Shown here in pieces: positions 25,076 to 32,796 of a DNA stretch of 64,000 bases (position 1 is its first letter; the number at the start of each line of letters is the position of its first letter). The notes beneath the pieces are model-generated. The model did no database searches. It saw only the letters and a program-made list of their open reading frames with translations, and was not told where the DNA came from. The stretch spans positions 1-64,000 of the forward strand of contig NZ_JBAJJM010000004.1 of assembly GCF_036880405.1 (NCBI RefSeq), read 5' to 3'. Position numbers and translations under genes: made by a program. This stretch comes from Mannheimia indoligenes. Lineage in GTDB: Bacteria; Pseudomonadota; Gammaproteobacteria; Enterobacterales; Pasteurellaceae.

Positions 25076-25915
25076 ATGAAAAGCTACTTTTACTCATTAA
25101 TTAATGTTTTCGCACAAAGCCATTTTGGTGGCAATCCAGTTGCGGTATTTTATGAAGCAGATGGATTAGATGACAGCCAAATGCAGCTTATCGCCCGTCA
25201 GTTTAATCTTTCCGAAGTCGTTTTTATTCAATCTCCTACCTATTTACAAGCGGTCAAAAAACTCAAAATTTTTACGCCTGATTATGAAATGCCTTTCGCA
25301 GGACACCCAACCGTTGGTGCAGCTTTCGTTTTACATTCGCAACTCAATCTGCCTGATGAATACCTTCTTGAAACCAATGCAGGTTTAGTAGAAATTCAAC
25401 ATCAAAATAATGAAGTTATCTTTGCATTAAAAAATGGAGCAAAGTTGGAAAGTACCCCTCTAAGCCGTGCCGAATGTGCCGATATTTTAGGACTTGAGAT
25501 TAGCGATATCGCTTGTGAACCTTGCTATGTAAACACCGGCGTAGAGCAGTTGTTGATTGAGTTATCGTCCCCACAAGCGGTCGAAAATTGCAAAATAAAT
25601 GCAAATTTATTTATAGGTAATAGAGCAATTAAAGATAGTCTCTATATTTGGCATAGAATGGGATATAAAGTAAAAGCCCGATTGTTTTTTACTGCACAAG
25701 GTGCGGTAGTGGAAGATCCGGGAACAGGCTCAGCTGCGGCAAATTTGGGCGGGTGGCATATTGCAAAAGGGCTAACACCATTGAATGTTACTATTTCTCA
25801 AGGTGATGAAATAGATAGACCGAACCGTTTGTCTTTAAGTGTTGATGAGAAGCACACTATCTTCGTTGGCGGTAAAGCAATTTTAGTGGGTAAAGGAGAA
25901 TTTTATTTACCGTAA
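25076..25915 (+). CDS. PhzF-family isomerase-like protein
   Basis: A 279-residue protein with the diaminopimelate-epimerase fold. It shows the PhzF motifs INVFAQSHFGGNPVAVF, the catalytic Glu in QFNLSEVVFIQ (about residue 45), MPFAGHPTVGAAF and EDPGTGSAAANLGGW. No phenazine genes are nearby, so this is one of the many housekeeping homologues of unknown substrate (YddE/YfhB type). Two uptake signals lie within it. The gene stands between divergent dcuB and the carbamoyltransferase gene. Confidence 0.88.
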   Translation: MKSYFYSLINVFAQSHFGGNPVAVFYEADGLDDSQMQLIARQFNLSEVVFIQSPTYLQAVKKLKIFTPDYEMPFAGHPTVGAAFVLHSQLNLPDEYLLETNAGLVEIQHQNNEVIFALKNGAKLESTPLSRAECADILGLEISDIACEPCYVNTGVEQLLIELSSPQAVENCKINANLFIGNRAIKDSLYIWHRMGYKVKARLFFTAQGAVVEDPGTGSAAANLGGWHIAKGLTPLNVTISQGDEIDRPNRLSLSVDEKHTIFVGGKAILVGKGEFYLP

Positions 25916-25993
25916 AATTTTGGTTGCTGTCAGCTGAATTATTATGCAATAATTTTGCATATTTTTATTTTAATGTTTACAGGGAGAAACAAA

Positions 25994-26998
25994 ATGGCGT
26001 TTAACTTAAAAAACAGACATTTATTAAGTTTAGTAAATCACACCGAGCGTGAAATTCGCTTTTTATTAGATTTGGCTCGTGATTTAAAACGTGCGAAATA
26101 TGCAGGCACAGAACAGCAAAAGTTAAAAGGCAAAAATATTGCGTTAATTTTTGAAAAAACCTCCACCCGTACCCGCTGTGCTTTCGAAGTGGCGGCTTAC
26201 GATCAGGGGGCTCACGTTACTTATATTGACCCAACCTCTTCACAAATCGGGCATAAAGAATCAATGAAAGATACAGCCCGTGTGTTGGGTAGAATGTATG
26301 ATGCAATTCAATATCGTGGCTTTAAACAATCGGTGGTGCAAGAGCTTGCCGACTATGCAGGCGTGCCGGTGTTTAATGGTTTAACCGATGAATTCCACCC
26401 AACCCAAATGCTTGCCGATGTTTTAACGATGATTGAAAATTGCGAAAAACCGTTAAGCCAAATCAGCTATGTTTATATTGGCGATGCCCGCAATAATATG
26501 GGCAATTCTCTATTATTAATCGGGGCGAAATTAGGAATGGACGTTCGTATTTGTGCTCCGAAAGCCTTATTGCCTGAAGAAGCTTTAGTTGAAATGTGCC
26601 AAAAATTTGCAGCGGAATCAGGGGCAAGAATTACCGTAACTGAAGACATTGAGAAAGCAGTTAAAGGTGTAGATTTCGTACATACCGATGTTTGGGTTTC
26701 AATGGGTGAGCCGTTAGACAGTTGGGGCGAACGTATTGATTTATTAATGCCTTACCGAGTAACGCCTGAATTAATGAAATTGACCGGCAATCCTAAAGTA
26801 AAATTTATGCACTGCTTGCCGGCATTCCATAACTGTGAAACCAAAGTTGGTAAAGAGATCGCTGAAAAATATCCTGCATTAGCAAACGGTATTGAAGTAA
26901 CCGAAGAGGTGTTTGAATCACCCGCGAATGTAGCGTTTGAGCAGGCAGAAAACCGAATGCACACGATTAAAGCGGTGATGGTGGCAAGTTTGGCTTAG
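25994..26998 (+). CDS. argF: Ornithine carbamoyltransferase
   Basis: It forms citrulline from ornithine and carbamoyl phosphate, or runs in reverse in arginine catabolism. The 334-residue protein has the carbamoyl-phosphate motif STRTRCAF (about residue 57), HPTQMLAD (about 134) and the catalytic Cys in MHCLPAFHN (about 274). The in-frame ATG at 25955 lacks a ribosome binding site; ATG 25994 has AGGGAG. No other arg or arc gene is adjacent, so anabolic (argF) and catabolic (arcB) roles cannot be separated here. Confidence 0.93.
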   Translation: MAFNLKNRHLLSLVNHTEREIRFLLDLARDLKRAKYAGTEQQKLKGKNIALIFEKTSTRTRCAFEVAAYDQGAHVTYIDPTSSQIGHKESMKDTARVLGRMYDAIQYRGFKQSVVQELADYAGVPVFNGLTDEFHPTQMLADVLTMIENCEKPLSQISYVYIGDARNNMGNSLLLIGAKLGMDVRICAPKALLPEEALVEMCQKFAAESGARITVTEDIEKAVKGVDFVHTDVWVSMGEPLDSWGERIDLLMPYRVTPELMKLTGNPKVKFMHCLPAFHNCETKVGKEIAEKYPALANGIEVTEEVFESPANVAFEQAENRMHTIKAVMVASLA

Positions 26999-27006
26999 TT
27001 GAAATT

Positions 27007-27039
27007 AAAAGCGGATTATTAAAAAATAATCCGCTTTTT
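27007..27039. terminator. Bidirectional terminator after argF
   Basis: AAAAGCGGATTATT-AAAA-AATAATCCGCTTTT, 14-bp perfect arms, between convergent argF and the DUF4153 gene. Confidence 0.88.
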
Positions 27040-27041
27040 CG

Positions 27042-28844
27042 TTATTTAAACATCAAATATTTCATACTGAAATTATCTACCATATAGCCAATATTATCTT
27101 CAAACTGAAGTCGAATATCACTCAATGATAACACCACACTACCTAAATCAATGTTGAGTAGGTCGGATTTTATGTTTTCCAATACTTCATATTGATGCGT
27201 TTGCGTAATGTCTAACTTGTGTTTAGCAAAAATTTTTCGTACTTCATCGTCTATATTAAATTGAATTTCCGGCTCAATGCCTTTAAAGGCAATGATAAAC
27301 TCCGTCGGGGCTTTTATTTCATCACAGGCTTGGGCGGTTTTGGTATAATTATCCGCATTAAATTCATTAGTGGTAAAATCATAACCTTGATAGATTAACG
27401 TTTGGCACTGATTTCTATCTTCTTCGGTTCTTCGAGTATAGATATGGGTTGGGCGATAAAACCTTCTCTCAAGAACAATAAACTCTTTTACATTTTCCAT
27501 ATCGGTTTTGGTTAAGCGAATAGGGCTGAGATCAGAGGTTTCAAAGATGCGTGGATTCTCATTATAATCTCTCTCGCTAATCAGTTCATAAGATGACTCA
27601 ATACCATATTTTTCTTTAAATTTTTCAGAGTGAAATTCTCTTGCAACATAACTTACCATTGAATTAAAACGTTCAATTTCAGCACGGTTATCGTCTAGTG
27701 ATTGTTTATGTTTAAATACGGCTTCTTTATCGATTTTATTATTCTTATCTAGCAAGTTATGTTCTTTCAAATAGCGATCTAAACGCTGGGTTTGGTCTTT
27801 AATCGCCATTTGTTGTGGGTCTAAAACAAATACTGAAATCAAAATGACTGCAATCGAAACCGCAGAGAATAAGCGGTATTGAGCGAAACGTTGTACTAGT
27901 AATAATCCATAACAGATGGATAAAGTAATAGCTCCAATCGCTAAATAAATACGGGCTTCAGTTAAGCCATAATTGCTTAGGCGAATGTAAATGGCATACC
28001 ACACTAAAGCGAGTGGCAATAAGGCTAAATAAACATAGTAACGATAGAACCACTGCCATTTTGCATTTTGTAACAATAATTGCACCGCTTGTATTGCCAA
28101 ACCAATAGTTAAATAGGGGAATGCAACGTTTGCCACCACGCCATTTGGCATTTCGCCTCTGATAATAATATAAACCACATAAGCATAAATAATGGTGGTA
28201 TAGATAATTAACGCCGGTGATAAAATCCAGTTTAGTAACATTTCACCGACTCGATTTAAATAGGTGGAGTCATCCGCAGATCTTTGGTGTTCAAGTGTTA
28301 GAAATAGAACAGGGAAAGCCCAAACAATAGAAAATATCCAGAACCGCTCGAATAGAGAGTAGTCATAACTATTGAGGTTAAATAGCTTGGTAATGGCAAA
28401 TGTAATCGCACTTAATGCTGCAAAAATAATCGTTGCTAATACAAAAGCAAAGCCAATATTTACTAATTTATTGACCGTTTCACGGACAAAATATGTATTA
28501 TTTTTATGCCAATGTTGGCTGATTAAACATAAGAAAGTACAAAGCATTACAGCCCAATAACGGGAATCTTTAATAAGTTCAAGTTTGATTTCAGTAAAAA
28601 ACAAGGCAATTGCAATCGGCAACAGAAGTAAAAGCCAATAAGCTTTGGTGCTGCGTGCTAAATAAAGCATCATAAAGCAAATTGGAGCAAGGGCAATTAA
28701 GTTTTGAAAAGTTTTTAATGAATTATATTCGCCCCCATAAGGCAGCAATATTGATGTTACATAGGTTACGAATAAAATTTCAATCGGGTGCTGAATAATG
28801 GCATTTTTTACCATAGTGCCGAAGTGTTTTAATTTATCAAACAT
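27042..28844 (-). CDS. DUF4153-family membrane protein
   Basis: A 600-residue protein. The N-terminal ~345 residues hold about ten hydrophobic segments. The C-terminal ~250 residues form a soluble region that starts with Lys- and Asp-rich helices and follows the last membrane segment. The architecture matches DUF4153 proteins, which have no known activity. It lies downstream of corA with a hairpin between them, so some co-transcription is possible. Confidence 0.82.
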   Translation of the reverse strand: MFDKLKHFGTMVKNAIIQHPIEILFVTYVTSILLPYGGEYNSLKTFQNLIALAPICFMMLYLARSTKAYWLLLLLPIAIALFFTEIKLELIKDSRYWAVMLCTFLCLISQHWHKNNTYFVRETVNKLVNIGFAFVLATIIFAALSAITFAITKLFNLNSYDYSLFERFWIFSIVWAFPVLFLTLEHQRSADDSTYLNRVGEMLLNWILSPALIIYTTIIYAYVVYIIIRGEMPNGVVANVAFPYLTIGLAIQAVQLLLQNAKWQWFYRYYVYLALLPLALVWYAIYIRLSNYGLTEARIYLAIGAITLSICYGLLLVQRFAQYRLFSAVSIAVILISVFVLDPQQMAIKDQTQRLDRYLKEHNLLDKNNKIDKEAVFKHKQSLDDNRAEIERFNSMVSYVAREFHSEKFKEKYGIESSYELISERDYNENPRIFETSDLSPIRLTKTDMENVKEFIVLERRFYRPTHIYTRRTEEDRNQCQTLIYQGYDFTTNEFNADNYTKTAQACDEIKAPTEFIIAFKGIEPEIQFNIDDEVRKIFAKHKLDITQTHQYEVLENIKSDLLNIDLGSVVLSLSDIRLQFEDNIGYMVDNFSMKYLMFK

Positions 28845-28875
28845 AAATATTTCCTAACCAATTGTGAGAGAATAA

Positions 28876-28908
28876 GAAAGCCTATAGTTTATAAAACTAT
28901 AGGCTTTC
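28876..28908 (-). terminator. Hairpin between corA and the DUF4153 gene
   Basis: GAAAGCCTATAGTTT-ATA-AAACTATAGGCTTTC, 15-bp perfect stem right after the corA stop. The T-run on the minus strand is poor (CTTATTCTC), so termination may be partial. Confidence 0.6.
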
Positions 28909-28910
28909 GT

Positions 28911-29864
28911 TTATAACCAACCTTTACGTTTAAAGTAAAGATACGGTGCTGAGGCGGCGATAATCATCAAACCAATCGCCATTGGGTAACCATATTTAAA
29001 GCCCAATTCAGGCATAAATTCAAAGTTCATTCCATAAGTGGAGGCTACTAAGGTTGCCGGCAGGAACATCACCGACACCACCGAGAAGAATTTCATAATG
29101 CGGTTCTGCTCAATATTGATATAACCCATTGCCGCTTGCATTAAGAAGTTTACTTTTTGGAATAATGACTCATTATGCGGTTGTAGGGATTCAATATCTC
29201 GCATAATATCTCGAGCTTGCTCAAGCTGGTTATTCGGTAAGCGTGTTTTACGCAATAGGAAACTTAAGGCTCGCTGGGTATCCATCAAACATAATCGCAC
29301 TTTTGAGCTGGCATCTTCAAATTCAGTTAAGCGAGAAAGTGCATCGTTAAAGTTATCTTTTTCTTGTTTACCGTCTAAAATCACACGGCTTAATTTTTCC
29401 AAATTCGCATAGACCTCCTCAATTACGTCTGCCAGCTGTTCGATTTTGGTTTCAAATAAGTCGAGCAACAATTCATAAGCGTTACTGTCAATTAATTTTT
29501 CACGGCGTGAACGCATACGATACAGGCGAAATGCCGGTAAATCTCGATCACGAAACGTGAATAAACGCCCATCACGAATAGTAAAGGCAACGGTAGCAAT
29601 ATCCGCATAGCCACCATCATCTAAACAATAAAAGAATGAGTGCAAGTGTAAGCCGTCTTCATCTTCAAAAAAGCGGGCAGAAGCTTCTAAGTCTTCTAAT
29701 TCGTGTTCTTCAGCAAGGGTTTGGTCTAAACGGTTTTCTAACACGCTTCTTTCAGCTTCAGAAGGGTCGATGAGGTCGATCCATATTGCATCATTGAGTA
29801 GGGTTGGGTTAGTTTCATCAACGCTGACTAAGCGTGCGTTATCCAGTCCAAAAGCACGGATCAT
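28911..29864 (-). CDS. corA: Magnesium/cobalt transporter CorA
   Basis: CorA is a pentameric Mg2+ channel of the inner membrane. The 317-residue protein has a large cytoplasmic N-terminal domain with acidic and helical segments, then two C-terminal membrane helices. The universal YGMNFEFMPE motif lies in the loop between them (about residue 278). The protein ends in the basic YFKRKGWL. A good promoter about 190 bp upstream and a long structured leader suggest regulation after transcription start. Confidence 0.96.
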   Translation of the reverse strand: MIRAFGLDNARLVSVDETNPTLLNDAIWIDLIDPSEAERSVLENRLDQTLAEEHELEDLEASARFFEDEDGLHLHSFFYCLDDGGYADIATVAFTIRDGRLFTFRDRDLPAFRLYRMRSRREKLIDSNAYELLLDLFETKIEQLADVIEEVYANLEKLSRVILDGKQEKDNFNDALSRLTEFEDASSKVRLCLMDTQRALSFLLRKTRLPNNQLEQARDIMRDIESLQPHNESLFQKVNFLMQAAMGYINIEQNRIMKFFSVVSVMFLPATLVASTYGMNFEFMPELGFKYGYPMAIGLMIIAASAPYLYFKRKGWL

Positions 29865-30023
29865 ATTAAGCTCCGAATGGTTAGGAGGCTAGGACAAAAA
29901 GGAACAAAGATACTAGGCGAGTATTACCGATCTTGTCGGTAATTTGAGGTTAGACAAGATAGGTTAAAGAGTTAAGTATCGACTATGGCTGTCCAAAATG
30001 TGTAATCCTCAAGAAAAAATAAT
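29865..30023 (-). ncRNA. Structured corA mRNA leader (candidate cis-regulatory RNA)
   Basis: About 160 nt of transcribed leader are expected. Three helices can be read on the minus strand. Helix A pairs 29953-29960 with 29930-29937 (ATCTTGTC/GACAAGAT). Helix B pairs 29936-29943 with 29923-29930 (ATTACCGA/TCGGTAAT). These two overlap and exclude each other. Helix C pairs GGA(G)GCT (29884-29890) with AGCTCC (29869-29874) and would hide the GGAG ribosome binding site before the ATG. No U-run follows helix B, so translational or Rho-dependent control fits better than intrinsic termination. Confidence 0.5.
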
Positions 30024-30029
30024 GTACGA

Positions 30030-30058
30030 ATGTTACAGAATTTAGGTTTTTTAGTCAA
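30030..30058 (-). promoter_or_regulatory. corA: Promoter of corA
   Basis: On the minus strand: -35 TTGACT (30053-30058), a 17-nt spacer, -10 TAACAT (30030-30035). This places the start near 30023, far upstream of the corA ATG. The remaining sequence up to ubiE (30059-30193) holds two uptake signals, one of them at 30093-30101, and no gene. Confidence 0.72.
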
Positions 30059-30193
30059 GTAAGCGGAGGTTTGCTTGGAAAATTGACAATGCTACAAGCG
30101 GTGATTTTTTTGATGAAATTTGCAAATTATTAAGGAAAAATGACCGCTTTTTTGCTATGGTTACACCTAAATTTTAATGAAAGAGAATGAGCT

Positions 30194-30982
30194 ATGAATA
30201 ACGTTCAGCAACCAGAACAAATTGAAAAATTAGACCAAGCTACAGAAACCACTCACTTCGGTTTTAAAACTGTTGCTAAAGAAGAAAAACAGCAGCTCGT
30301 GGCGAATGTGTTTCACTCGGTGGCAGGTAAATATGACTTAATGAATGATTTGCTCTCATTTGGTATCCATCGTGTGTGGAAGCGTTTTACCATTGATTGC
30401 AGTGGCGTTCGCAAAGGGCAAAAAGTGCTGGATTTAGCTGGCGGTACGGGGGATTTTACCGCAAAATTTTCCCGAATTGTGGGTGAAACAGGCGAAGTGA
30501 TTTTAGCGGATATCAATAGCTCAATGCTTGAAGTCGGGCGGGAAAAACTACGTAATTTAGGTGTGGTCGGCAATGTGAGTTATGTACAGGCAAATGCGGA
30601 GTGTTTGCCGTTTGCCGATAACACCTTTGATTGCATTGTGATTAGTTTCGGTTTGCGAAATGTTACCGACAAAGACAAAGCCCTACGTTCAATGTTCCGC
30701 GTGCTAAAACCAGGCGGTCGCTTACTTGTATTGGAATTCTCAAAGCCGATTATTGATCCGATCAGCCAACTTTATAATTTCTATTCTTTCAATATTTTGC
30801 CGAAAGTGGGTGAAGTGGTGGTAAATGATGCGGAAAGTTACCGCTATTTGGCAGAGTCTATCCGTATGCACCCAAAACAAGATGAGCTGAAAGCAATGAT
30901 GGAAAACGCCGGCTTTGATAGCGTAAATTACTATAATTTAAGTGCGGGCATTGTGGCGTTACACAGAGGTTATAAATTTTAG
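30194..30982 (+). CDS. ubiE: Ubiquinone/menaquinone C-methyltransferase UbiE
   Basis: UbiE methylates the quinone ring in both ubiquinone and menaquinone synthesis using S-adenosylmethionine. The 262-residue protein shows HFGFKTVAKEEKQQLVANVF, the AdoMet motif VLDLAGGTGDFT (about residue 80), and VISFGLRNVTDKDKAL with RVLKPGGRLLVLEFSKP downstream. It ends SAGIVALHRGYKF. It is followed after 2 bp by ubiJ, as in E. coli. Confidence 0.97.
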   Translation: MNNVQQPEQIEKLDQATETTHFGFKTVAKEEKQQLVANVFHSVAGKYDLMNDLLSFGIHRVWKRFTIDCSGVRKGQKVLDLAGGTGDFTAKFSRIVGETGEVILADINSSMLEVGREKLRNLGVVGNVSYVQANAECLPFADNTFDCIVISFGLRNVTDKDKALRSMFRVLKPGGRLLVLEFSKPIIDPISQLYNFYSFNILPKVGEVVVNDAESYRYLAESIRMHPKQDELKAMMENAGFDSVNYYNLSAGIVALHRGYKF

Positions 30983-30984
30983 CG

Positions 30985-31623
30985 ATGTTAAATGAACTTA
31001 AACAACAATTGATGTTTCCTCAATTTGCTTTTGGGTTGATTGAAACGGCATTTAATGCGTTACTTAAACGCTCACCACATATTGAACCTAACCTACGTAA
31101 ATTAACAGGAAAAGTGCTTAAAATTGAACTAATTTCGCCCAAAATGGATTTTTTTATCCTGTTTGGTGAAAATCGAACAGATTGGCTAGGTAGCTATGAA
31201 GGCGAGCCAGATTGTTCTGTACAATTGGCGTTTGAAACACTCCCTAAACTGGCAGATAAACAAAAACTCACCGACTTAATCAATAATAAATCGCTCGTGC
31301 TAAATGGCGATATTCAGGTGTTGCAACATTTCACCACGTTACTTGAGCAGTTAGAAAAAGACCCTGCGGAGTTGCTTTCCCCTTTTATTGGTGATGTATT
31401 AGCACAAACTTCAACCGATTTTGCGAAAAAGATGGCAGGTAAAATTAAATCTCAGTTCGAGCTAAATAACCAACATTTGGTTGATAATTTAATGCAAGAA
31501 CGCCCTGTGCTCGTTCATCGCCTGCAAGCAGTGAATTTTTACGACCAAGTTGAAGAACTTGCCCAACAAGCGGTTAAATTAGAGCAAAAATTCGCAAAAT
31601 TACTAGATAGCTCTAATTCTTAA
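30985..31623 (+). CDS. ubiJ: Ubiquinone biosynthesis accessory factor UbiJ
   Basis: UbiJ is a lipid-binding scaffold of the soluble ubiquinone-biosynthesis complex. The 212-residue protein has an N-terminal SCP2-type sterol-carrier domain (about residues 15-115). A C-terminal helical, coiled-coil-like segment (YDQVEELAQQAVKLEQKFAKL) matches UbiJ. An uptake signal encodes part of that segment. Its stop codon lies within the stem of a strong terminator, so the operon ends here instead of continuing into ubiB. Confidence 0.92.
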   Translation: MLNELKQQLMFPQFAFGLIETAFNALLKRSPHIEPNLRKLTGKVLKIELISPKMDFFILFGENRTDWLGSYEGEPDCSVQLAFETLPKLADKQKLTDLINNKSLVLNGDIQVLQHFTTLLEQLEKDPAELLSPFIGDVLAQTSTDFAKKMAGKIKSQFELNNQHLVDNLMQERPVLVHRLQAVNFYDQVEELAQQAVKLEQKFAKLLDSSNS

Positions 31624-31650
31624 TAGTGAACGCAGTGCGTTCACTATTTT
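31622..31650 (+). terminator. Terminator closing ubiE-ubiJ
   Basis: AATAGTGAACGCA-G-TGCGTTCACTATT, 13-bp perfect arms followed by TTT. The stem begins in the ubiJ stop codon. Confidence 0.85.
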
Positions 31651-31666
31651 TAATGGGACAAATGAG

Positions 31667-32269
31667 CTAGAATTGTAGTGAATTAACGACTTTTTCAAAA
31701 ATCGGCTCAAATTTGCCTTTTTCAGGAGTGTGGTAGGAAAGAGTCAAAAGGACTTTTCTTTGATTCCGTTCATCATAAAAATTATAGATAAAAACAGACC
31801 AATTACCTGTTCGGTTGTAACTGATTAAGATCCCAGTTCTAGGCTCTCTGTTTAAAATTCTAACATAGACATTTGATACTGATAATGCAGATGGCATTGT
31901 GTTAATTAATACATTCTTGGTTTCGTTTTCAAGCTCTCTACGTTCTTGGGAAGAGAGAGTTTCTAATTTATGATTAATACCAGTATAGGTGTTTTTATCT
32001 TTTTTATAAGATAGACGTAAATTTGCTCCTAAGCCGTTATCACCACATCTCATTGATAACAAAACTGTGCTTGTAAAACTAGTATAAGGAATTTTTGGAA
32101 ATGATGCTTTGGCTTCTTTTCTTACTGATTGTATTTCTTCCTCGCCCAAAATTCGGCAACCAGTTGGGGTTTTTAATGAAATACCTTTTTCTGAAAAAGT
32201 GGTAAATTCCGTTGCCCGAGAATACGTTGGAATTAGCAAGATGCACATAAGCATTACATTTTTAAACAT
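31667..32269 (-). CDS. Exported protein of unknown function
   Basis: A 200-residue protein with an N-terminal signal peptide (MFKNVMLMCILLIPTYSRATEF, probable cleavage after SRA). The mature part holds two cysteines (GCRILGE and RCGDNGLG), which could form one disulfide. It is rich in beta-type segments such as GILISYNRTGNWSVFIYNFYD. I do not recognise the family. It is the last gene of a minus-strand cassette that interrupts ubiEJ and ubiB. Confidence 0.75.
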   Translation of the reverse strand: MFKNVMLMCILLIPTYSRATEFTTFSEKGISLKTPTGCRILGEEEIQSVRKEAKASFPKIPYTSFTSTVLLSMRCGDNGLGANLRLSYKKDKNTYTGINHKLETLSSQERRELENETKNVLINTMPSALSVSNVYVRILNREPRTGILISYNRTGNWSVFIYNFYDERNQRKVLLTLSYHTPEKGKFEPIFEKVVNSLQF

Positions 32270-32317
32270 AACTACCTCACTATATTTATGGTTAGTTCTA
32301 GTAAACTATAATTGAGA

Positions 32318-32419
32318 TTATTTCTTTTTCCGATTATTAAAATAAAACACAATTGAAACAGCTAAAAATGTAATAAATAATATCTTCACTAAGTCCATCA
32401 CTAATTTAAATGATTCCAT
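32318..32419 (-). CDS. 33-residue single-span membrane peptide
   Basis: A short reading frame, MESFKLVMDLVKILFITFLA followed by VSIVFYFNNRKKK. About 19 hydrophobic residues are flanked by a basic C-terminal tail, so a single membrane span with a cytoplasmic C-terminus is expected. A perfect GGAGG (32427-32431) stands 7 nt before the ATG, inside the end of the preceding 62-residue gene, whose stop is only 2 nt upstream. That ribosome binding site is the main evidence that it is translated. Function unknown; it could be a small regulatory membrane protein. Confidence 0.6.
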   Translation of the reverse strand: MESFKLVMDLVKILFITFLAVSIVFYFNNRKKK

Positions 32420-32421
32420 CT

Positions 32422-32610
32422 TTAAGCCTCCTTAATTTCTTCAATTTTAACTAATTCAAATTCAGTTTGGTCACCAAAACGATAATGAAGTAAGTCAGTA
32501 ATATATTCTTTGGCTTGTAAAATAGCTTTTTCTGTATTTTCAGCCTTCACAAAATGAAAAGAACGATCTGCATGTTGTTCGGTATAGGTATATTCAATTA
32601 AATAGACCAT
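32422..32610 (-). CDS. 62-residue protein of unknown function
   Basis: A small soluble protein, MVYLIEYTYTEQHADRSFHF followed by VKAENTEKAILQAKEYITDL and a charged C-terminus ending EIKEA. The pattern of a beta strand pair followed by an Ala/Lys/Glu helix suggests a compact alpha-beta fold. AGGAAG precedes the ATG. It is the first gene of the cassette and is translationally linked to the 33-residue peptide behind it. I recognise no family. Confidence 0.65.
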   Translation of the reverse strand: MVYLIEYTYTEQHADRSFHFVKAENTEKAILQAKEYITDLLHYRFGDQTEFELVKIEEIKEA

Positions 32611-32661
32611 AAATTACACTTCCTAGATATAAATAGTTTAAGATAAGATTTACTAGAACTA

Positions 32662-32708
32662 GTGCTTTCTCTGTCAAGAGAAAGCACACGAAGTGTACAC
32701 TTCGTGTG
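32662..32708. repeat. Two abutting palindromes upstream of the cassette
   Basis: Hairpin 1 is GTGCTTTCTCT-GTCA-AGAGAAAGCAC (32662-32687, 11-bp arms). Palindrome 2 has arms CACACGAAGTGT / ACACTTCGTGTG (32685-32708) with no loop. They share 3 nt, so both helices cannot form fully at once. They lie in the 186-bp gap between divergent ubiB and the cassette. Confidence 0.8.
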
Positions 32709-32796
32709 TCTTGTCACTGTAAAAATAAATACAAGCCTACGTCTTTAGCTGCTTTTTTGCTAAAATCTTACCAACTTCTATTAGATTAATATTTCA

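Larger units (their letters stand above)
32293..32661. repeat. 13-bp inverted repeat flanking the two smallest genes of the cassette
   Basis: TAGTTCTAGTAAA at 32293-32305 and its exact complement TTTACTAGAACTA at 32649-32661. The pair encloses the 33- and 62-residue genes (369 bp outer to outer), and the right copy abuts the first hairpin at 32662. It may be a coincidence in AT-rich DNA or the ends of a small inserted unit. Confidence 0.45.

Noticed and set aside
25920..25990. Possible ARG box upstream of argF (TGAATTATTATGCA)
   Set aside because: Only one half matches the TGAAT-N8-ATTCA pattern; too weak to report as an ArgR site.
29865..30023. Leader peptide frame in the corA leader (TTG-started, 10 codons)
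   Set aside because: The start codon is weak, the spacing to AGGA is long and the peptide is not informative; the paired helices are better supported.
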